A stretch of 11,160 nucleotides of DNA from assembly GCA_003223065.1 (NCBI GenBank), contig QHXU01000163.1:580-11739 (forward strand), given 5' to 3'. The notes below the pieces were generated by a model that worked only from the letters and a program-made list of their open reading frames with translations, was not told where the DNA came from and ran no database searches. The stretch comes from Acidobacteriota bacterium (lineage in GTDB: Bacteria > Acidobacteriota > Terriglobia > Bryobacterales > Bryobacteraceae). Numbering within the stretch: position 1 is the stretch's first letter; every line of letters starts with the position of its first letter. Positions 6,712 through 11,160 of the stretch are shown in pieces. The position numbers and the translations under genes are program-made.

Positions 6712-8238
6712 ATGGCTCAGATTCATGCGGATGAAATCTCGCGGGTACTGCGCGAGGAAATCGAGAATTACGAAAAAGCGGTAAACGTAGCCGAGACCGG
6801 CTCCGTTATTTCGGTGGGTGACGGCATCGCCCGCATTTACGGACTCGAAAACGTGATGGCGGGGGAATTGATCGAGTTCAAGGGCGGCGTCTCGGGCATC
6901 GCACTCAATCTCGAAGAAGATCAAGTCGGCGGCGTGCTGTTGGGCGAATACTCCCATATCAAGGAGGGCGACGAGGTCCAGCGGACAGGCCGCATCATGT
7001 CGGTTCCCGTGGGCGAGGGCTTGATTGGACGGGTGGTGGATTCGCTCGGCCAGCCCATCGATGGCAAAGGACCCATTGAGGCAAAAGCCTACAATCCGAT
7101 CGAGCGGCTCGCTCCCGGCGTGGTCGACCGGCAACCGGTTAAAGAACCCCTGCAGACCGGGATCAAGGCGATCGATGCAATGATTCCAATCGGCCGGGGC
7201 CAGCGCGAACTGGTGATCGGGGACCGCCAGACCGGCAAGACGACGGTCGCGCTGGACGCGATCATTAACCAGAAGGGCGGCGACGTGATCTGCATCTACG
7301 TCGCGATCGGGCAGAAGCGGTCGACGGTGGCGCAGGTGGTGAAAATACTCGAAAACCACGGTGCGATGGACTATAGCATCGTGGTGGCCGCCACAGCTTC
7401 GGATCCCGCGCCGATGCAATACATCGCCCCCTATTCCGGCTGCGCCATGGGCGAATATTTCCGCGACAGCAAGCGGCACTCGCTGTGTGTCTACGATGAT
7501 CTTTCCAAGCACGCGGCGGCGTATCGTGAGATTTCACTGCTCTTGCGCCGGCCGCCGGGACGCGAGGCCTTCCCGGGCGACGTGTTCTACCTGCACAGCC
7601 GCCTGCTGGAACGGGCGGCGAAACTGTCGAATGATTTAGGCGGCGGTTCGCTCACGGCGTTGCCTTTCATTGAAACGCAGGCCGGCGACGTCTCCGCCTA
7701 CATTCCCACGAATGTGATTTCGATTACGGATGGCCAGATCTATCTCGAAGCCGACCTGTTCAACGCAAACGTGCGCCCCGCGATTAACGTCGGCATTTCA
7801 GTGAGCCGCGTTGGCGGCAACGCTCAGATCAAGGCGATGCGGCAGGTGGCGGGGAGCCTCCGGCTAGACCTGGCGCAGTACCGGGCGCTGGCCGCCTTTG
7901 CGCAGTTCGGCTCCGAACTCGACAAGGCCTCGGCAGCACAGTTGACCCGCGGCAGCCGCATGGTCGAGATTCTGAAGCAGGGACAGTATTCGCCGGTTCC
8001 GGTCGAACGACAGATCTTGATCATCTACGCCGGAACCAACGGCTTCCTCGACGATCTGCCGGTTGAGCAATGCCGGCCATTCGAGGACGCATTGAACCGT
8101 TGGGTGGAGAACGCACATCCCGGCCTGCTTACGTCGATTCGGGAAAAGAAGAATCTCGACGATGCGATGAAATCTCAAATGACCGCTGCACTTAAGGAGT
8201 TCAAGACCAGCTTCGTCCGGGATCACGCGCGAAAGTAA
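6712..8238 (+). CDS. atpA: ATP synthase F1 alpha subunit
   Basis: This 508-residue, non-catalytic, nucleotide-binding F1 subunit supplies the arginine finger to the beta catalytic sites. Visible: the canonical N terminus MAQIHADEISRVLREEI; Walker A GDRQTGKT at 170-177; the VAIGQKRSTV stretch; and the family signature PAINVGISVS with the expected arginine finger R366 in SVSRVGG. A C-terminal helical domain follows. No key residue is missing. ATG 6712 is preceded by AAAGGA (6703-6708), a rather close spacing of three bases, but this start gives the conserved N terminus. It follows delta after a 69-base spacer, one of only two sizeable spacers in the cluster, and its stop TAA directly abuts the ATG of the gamma gene. 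The long antisense frame opposite it is a coding shadow. Confidence 0.98.
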   Translation: MAQIHADEISRVLREEIENYEKAVNVAETGSVISVGDGIARIYGLENVMAGELIEFKGGVSGIALNLEEDQVGGVLLGEYSHIKEGDEVQRTGRIMSVPVGEGLIGRVVDSLGQPIDGKGPIEAKAYNPIERLAPGVVDRQPVKEPLQTGIKAIDAMIPIGRGQRELVIGDRQTGKTTVALDAIINQKGGDVICIYVAIGQKRSTVAQVVKILENHGAMDYSIVVAATASDPAPMQYIAPYSGCAMGEYFRDSKRHSLCVYDDLSKHAAAYREISLLLRRPPGREAFPGDVFYLHSRLLERAAKLSNDLGGGSLTALPFIETQAGDVSAYIPTNVISITDGQIYLEADLFNANVRPAINVGISVSRVGGNAQIKAMRQVAGSLRLDLAQYRALAAFAQFGSELDKASAAQLTRGSRMVEILKQGQYSPVPVERQILIIYAGTNGFLDDLPVEQCRPFEDALNRWVENAHPGLLTSIREKKNLDDAMKSQMTAALKEFKTSFVRDHARK

Positions 8239-9102
8239 ATGCCCAGTCTGATCGATATCCGGCGGCGCGTCCGTTCGGTGCGCAACACGCAGCAAATCAC
8301 CAAGGCCATGAAAATGGTGGCGGCGGCGAGGCTTCGCAAGGCGCAGGAACGGGCATTGGCGGCGCGTCCTTACGCGAGGATTCTGCAACAGGTATTGGCG
8401 AACGTCGCCGAAGCCGCGAGCCAGAGCCCCGATGCGGGCGAGCAGCCGCTGCTGGCGGTACGTCCGGAGAACCGCATTCTTCTGGTGGTGATCACGGCTG
8501 ACCGCGGCCTGGCCGGCGGCTTCAACGCAAATCTGATAAGGCTGGCTCAGAACTTCATAAACTCACACAGGGATAAGGAGCTGACTTTCGAGCTGGCCGG
8601 GCGCAAAGGCCGCGATTACTTCCGCAAACGCGTACGCGAACAGATCCGCGGCGAGCACATCGATCTGTTCCGGAACGTCCGTTTCGAGGATGCCGAGAAG
8701 ATTGCCGACGCGATCATCGAGCGCTTTTCCAACTCCGAGATCGATGCGGTGTATCTTTTCGTGAACGAGTTCAAGAGCCTGCTGGCTTCCCACTTGTCGG
8801 CGAGGCGTCTTCTGCCGATTGAAGTCCCCAAATCGCAGGCGTCGGCAGATTATATTTACGAACAGAAGCCGGAGGAGCTCCTGGGGAGCCTGCTGCCGCG
8901 CTATATCAGAACGCAGATTTTTCGCGCGCTGCTCGAATCTGCGGCGGCCGAACACGCCGCACGCATGACGGCGATGGACGCGGCGACTTCGAATGCGTCC
9001 GACGTAATCGATAAGTTGACGCTTTATATGAACCGCGTGCGCCAGGCCACCATCACCAAGGAGATCATCGAGGTGGTGAGTGGCGCCGCGGCCTTAGAGT
9101 GA
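8239..9102 (+). CDS. atpG: ATP synthase F1 gamma subunit
   Basis: This 287-residue central rotor shaft couples rotation of the c ring to catalysis in beta. The N-terminal helix is canonical (IRRRVRSVRNTQQITKAMKM), with DRGLAGGFN at about 88-96. The C-terminal helix ends with ITKEIIEVVSGAAALE, which fits the gamma signature (IT-x-E-I-x-E-x-x-x-GA-x-A). Length is normal. The ATG directly follows the alpha stop codon, and no strong Shine-Dalgarno sequence is seen, so translation is probably coupled to alpha. A 49-base spacer with an inverted repeat separates it from beta. Confidence 0.97.
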   Translation: MPSLIDIRRRVRSVRNTQQITKAMKMVAAARLRKAQERALAARPYARILQQVLANVAEAASQSPDAGEQPLLAVRPENRILLVVITADRGLAGGFNANLIRLAQNFINSHRDKELTFELAGRKGRDYFRKRVREQIRGEHIDLFRNVRFEDAEKIADAIIERFSNSEIDAVYLFVNEFKSLLASHLSARRLLPIEVPKSQASADYIYEQKPEELLGSLLPRYIRTQIFRALLESAAAEHAARMTAMDAATSNASDVIDKLTLYMNRVRQATITKEIIEVVSGAAALE

Positions 9103-9107
9103 ATTGA

Positions 9108-9138
9108 GAAGCGCGTCGTGGGCCGCACTCGACGCTTC
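9108..9138 (+). other. Intercistronic inverted repeat before atpD
   Basis: GAAGCG at 9108-9113 pairs with CGCTTC at 9133-9138, and TCG at 9116-9118 with CGA at 9130-9132. A 2-base bulge (9114-9115) and an 11-base loop (9119-9129) complete a 9-pair hairpin. It fills the spacer between the gamma stop codon and the Shine-Dalgarno sequence of beta. No T run follows, so it does not look like a terminator. Confidence 0.45.
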
Positions 9139-9141
9139 AAA

Positions 9142-9147
9142 AGAGGA
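9142..9147 (+). promoter_or_regulatory. Ribosome binding site deciding the atpD start
   Basis: AGAGGA lies four bases before the ATG at 9152. Together with the conserved MIVGKVIQIAGPAVDIEF N terminus, it favours 9152 over the upstream in-frame TTG at 9104, which would add 16 unrelated residues. Confidence 0.75.
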
Positions 9148-9151
9148 TGTC

Positions 9152-10588
9152 ATGATTGTTGGCAAAGTAATTCAAATCGCCGGACCGGCCGTGGACATCG
9201 AGTTTCCGGAAGGGCAGATTCCCGTTATCCAGACCGCCATCCGGATCACGAGCGACGGGTTCAAGGTACCGGAGCCGATCGATATCATCTGCGAAGTCGC
9301 GCAGCACGTGGGCGAGGGCCGCGTTCGCACGATCGCGCTTCAGCCGACTGAAGGCCTCGTGCGCGGCATGCGTGCCGAGAGCCTGGGCGAGCCGGTCACG
9401 GTGCCGGTGGGCAAGGAGACGCTTGGGCGGGTGCTCAATGTGATCGGCGAACCGGTGGACAAGCTGGGCCCGGTAAAAACGGCGAAGCGCTACCCGATCC
9501 ATCGCCCGGCGCCGGCGTTCGAGGAGCAGTCGACGGAACTGCAAATGTTCGAGACGGGGATCAAGGTGGTGGATCTGCTGGAACCCTATCTGCGCGGCGG
9601 CAAAATCGGCTTGTTCGGCGGGGCGGGCGTAGGCAAGACGGTCATCATTCAGGAACTGATCAACAACATCGCCCAGAAGCACGGCGGCGTATCGGTGTTT
9701 TCGGGAGTGGGCGAGCGGACGCGCGAGGGCAACGATCTGTGGCTCGAGTTCCAGGAGTCCGGCGTCATCGACCCGCACGACTGGAAGAAATCGAAGTGCG
9801 CTCTGATCTATGGCCAGATGACGGAGCCGCCAGGCGCGCGCCTGCGGGTCGGCCTTACAGGACTCACGGTAGCCGAATACTTCCGTGACGAAGAGAACCA
9901 GGACGTGCTGCTGTTTATCGACAACATTTTCCGATTTACTCAGGCGGGCTCGGAGGTATCGGCGCTGCTGGGCCGGATGCCAAGCGCGGTGGGCTATCAG
10001 CCAAACCTCGCGAGCGAAATGGGAGAGCTGCAGGAACGAATCACGTCGACCAAGACCGGCTCAATCACGTCGGTCCAGGCGATTTACGTACCCGCGGACG
10101 ACTACACGGACCCGGCTCCGGCGACGACGTTCGCGCATCTGGACGCGACCACGAACCTGTCGCGCGCGATATCAGAACTCGGCATCTATCCCGCGGTGGA
10201 CCCGCTGGCTTCGACGTCGCGCATTCTCGATCCGCGCGTGATCGGCGACGACCATTACAACGTAGCGCAGCAGGTGAAGCAGATCCTGCAGCGCTATAAG
10301 GATCTGCAGGATATCATCGCGATTCTGGGCGTCGACGAATTGTCGGACGAGGACAAACAGACGGTGGCCCGCGCGCGCAAAATCCAGAAGTTCCTCTCGC
10401 AGCCTTTCCACGTGGCCGAGGCCTTCACCGGCCGCAAGGGCAAGTACGTAAACGTCGCCGACACGGTCCGCAGCTTCAAAGAAGTCGTTGAGGGCAAGCA
10501 CGATGAAGTTCCGGAGCAGGCATTCTACATGCAGGGCTCGATCGATGACGTGCTGGAAGTCTGGGATCAGATGAAGAAAGCCGCCTGA
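9152..10588 (+). CDS. atpD: ATP synthase F1 beta subunit (catalytic)
   Basis: This 478-residue catalytic subunit makes ATP from ADP and phosphate at the alpha/beta interface. Visible: Walker A GGAGVGKT at 156-163; GVGERTREGND with the expected catalytic Glu188; Walker B VLLFIDN at about 252-258; QAGSEVSALLGRMPSAVGY; and the C-terminal DELSDEDK, equivalent to the DELSEED segment that contacts gamma. No key residue is missing and the length is normal. ATG 9152 is chosen from its Shine-Dalgarno sequence (AGAGGA) and the family N terminus. The epsilon gene begins three bases after its stop codon. Confidence 0.98.
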   Translation: MIVGKVIQIAGPAVDIEFPEGQIPVIQTAIRITSDGFKVPEPIDIICEVAQHVGEGRVRTIALQPTEGLVRGMRAESLGEPVTVPVGKETLGRVLNVIGEPVDKLGPVKTAKRYPIHRPAPAFEEQSTELQMFETGIKVVDLLEPYLRGGKIGLFGGAGVGKTVIIQELINNIAQKHGGVSVFSGVGERTREGNDLWLEFQESGVIDPHDWKKSKCALIYGQMTEPPGARLRVGLTGLTVAEYFRDEENQDVLLFIDNIFRFTQAGSEVSALLGRMPSAVGYQPNLASEMGELQERITSTKTGSITSVQAIYVPADDYTDPAPATTFAHLDATTNLSRAISELGIYPAVDPLASTSRILDPRVIGDDHYNVAQQVKQILQRYKDLQDIIAILGVDELSDEDKQTVARARKIQKFLSQPFHVAEAFTGRKGKYVNVADTVRSFKEVVEGKHDEVPEQAFYMQGSIDDVLEVWDQMKKAA

Positions 10589-10591
10589 GCG

Positions 10592-10849
10592 ATGGCCGAC
10601 ACCTTCGAGATCGAAATTGCCACGCCCGAAAAGCTGGTGATCCAGCAGCACGCCGAATTTGCGGAGATTCCGGGAAAGGACGGCTATCTGGGCGTCCTTC
10701 CCGGACACGCGGCGCTCCTGAGCGAACTCGGCGAGGGGGCGCTTTCAATCACCGCGGACGGTAAAACCGAAAGCCTGACGGTGTCCGGCGGCTACGTCGA
10801 GATCCGTGACAACCGGGTGCGCGTGCTGGCGGACCGCGTGGAACGGTAG
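10592..10849 (+). CDS. atpC: ATP synthase F1 epsilon subunit, short form without C-terminal hairpin
   Basis: Epsilon sits on gamma at the base of the central stalk, contacts the c ring and, through its C-terminal helices, can inhibit ATP hydrolysis. Only the N-terminal beta-sandwich is present here: 85 residues with IPGKDGYLGVLPGHA at about 26-40 and VSGGYVEIRDNRVRVLADRVER at the end. Usual bacterial epsilon proteins have about 130-140 residues, with two more helices after this point. Frames beyond the TAG at 10847-10849 give nothing like the hairpin; the downstream DNA is the opposite-strand amidohydrolase. Short natural epsilons are, from memory, known in green sulphur bacteria, so this may be functional rather than broken. 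No clear Shine-Dalgarno sequence is seen, and coupling to beta (3-base gap) is likely. Confidence 0.92.
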   Translation: MADTFEIEIATPEKLVIQQHAEFAEIPGKDGYLGVLPGHAALLSELGEGALSITADGKTESLTVSGGYVEIRDNRVRVLADRVER

Positions 10850-10850
10850 G

Positions 10851-11160
10851 CTACGGCTTTTCCTTCCACCACCACAGTTCCGGCAGCGGCTTCTGTTGCG
10901 GCCACACCTGATTGAGCGTGTCGCCTTCCCACATTTCACCGTTCTTCATCACGTAACGGATGGTGTTGGTGTTGCGAATGTTCTCGAGCGGGTCCTTGTT
11001 CAGCACCAGCAGGTCGGCGAGCTTGCCTGGTTCAAGGCTCCCCAGGTCCTGGTCGTAGCCGATCGCTTCGGCGCCGTAGAGCGTCGCCGAGCGTAATACC
11101 TCGTGATTCGAGAGGCCGCCCGATCTGAGCGCCCACATCTCCCAGTGGCATTGGATCCCC
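10851..11160 (-). CDS. Amidohydrolase-family protein, C-terminal end (partial)
   Basis: This is the C-terminal 102 residues of a gene that continues beyond the right edge; its start is outside the window. The frame is open from the edge to the TAG whose complement lies at 10851-10853. The stretch EVLRSATLYGAEAIGY ... LGSLEPGKLADLLVLNKDPLENI ... YVMKNGEMWEG is the typical ending of metal-dependent amidohydrolases of the imidazolonepropionase/dihydroorotase type, where the strand after GKLADLLVL closes the small beta-sandwich domain. The HWEMWALRSGG upstream and the tail PLPELWWWKEKP resemble, from memory, long acidobacterial proteins with an N-terminal WD40/TolB-like propeller. The metal ligands are not in view, so the substrate cannot be told. 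It converges on atpC with one base between the stop codons. Confidence 0.85.
   Translation of the reverse strand, partial: GIQCHWEMWALRSGGLSNHEVLRSATLYGAEAIGYDQDLGSLEPGKLADLLVLNKDPLENIRNTNTIRYVMKNGEMWEGDTLNQVWPQQKPLPELWWWKEKP

Noticed and set aside
6682..7512. Long antisense open frame (276 codons) opposite atpA
   Set aside because: It lies wholly within the strongly conserved alpha gene and shows no domain pattern. GC-rich codon use creates such frames, so it is a shadow.
9104..9151. Upstream TTG start for atpD adding 16 residues
   Set aside because: The extra residues match nothing in the beta family, while ATG 9152 has a Shine-Dalgarno sequence and the conserved N terminus.
10831..10865. 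Intrinsic terminator after atpC
   Set aside because: ACCG/CGGT at 10832-10846 forms only a 4-base stem and the later T run is four bases (CTTTTCC), placed inside the opposite gene. This is too weak to call.
10850..10990. Epsilon C-terminal helices continuing in another frame after a frameshift
   Set aside because: The downstream plus-strand frames checked resemble no epsilon hairpin, and the region is accounted for by the amidohydrolase on the minus strand.

Overview
The window looks like chromosomal DNA of a soil acidobacterium, most likely of the Solibacter/Bryobacter type. This is inferred from the GC-rich codon use, the secreted BACON-type repeat protein, the secreted carboxypeptidase-regulatory/CxxCH/beta-propeller protein, and an amidohydrolase tail ending in a WWW motif. 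No database search could be run, so the taxonomy is inference. No phage, insertion sequence, CRISPR array, tRNA or rRNA was seen.

Layout. Positions 1-1443 hold the 3' part of a decayed gene for a large secreted protein: a BACON-like domain followed by three copies of a roughly 110-residue beta-rich module. It carries three independent lesions: a nonsense codon, a frameshifting deletion of about 30 bases, and a 1-base frameshift. A 219-base spacer follows, with a 15-base tandem duplication and a small palindrome over a possible -10 box. Positions 1663-3834 encode a secreted protein with a carboxypeptidase-regulatory-like domain, one CxxCH haem site and a lyase-like beta-propeller. Positions 3915-4976 encode RecA.

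From 5081 to 10849 lies an ATP synthase gene cluster in the order b-type, b-type, delta, alpha, gamma, beta, epsilon. The genes for the membrane subunits a and c are not in this cluster. Five of the six junctions between recognised genes are tight except those before alpha and beta: b/b overlap by 4 bases, b/delta and alpha/gamma abut, and beta/epsilon are 3 bases apart. The only two real spacers lie directly before alpha and beta, and each holds an inverted repeat ending 2-4 bases upstream of the Shine-Dalgarno sequence. A third, larger nested inverted repeat lies in the leader between recA and the first b gene. The epsilon protein is only 85 residues and lacks the C-terminal helical hairpin. 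Its stop codon is one base from the stop codon of a convergent amidohydrolase gene that runs off the right edge.

How the genes work together. The seven atp genes make the complete F1 sector (alpha3 beta3 gamma epsilon), the delta stalk protein and two peripheral-stalk b proteins. The enzyme would need subunits a and c from another locus. RecA (recombination and repair) is a neighbour but has no functional link to ATP synthase. I found no clearly new multi-gene system. The most notable points are the split ATP synthase locus, the short epsilon, the hairpin-before-alpha-and-beta pattern, and the haem/propeller protein.
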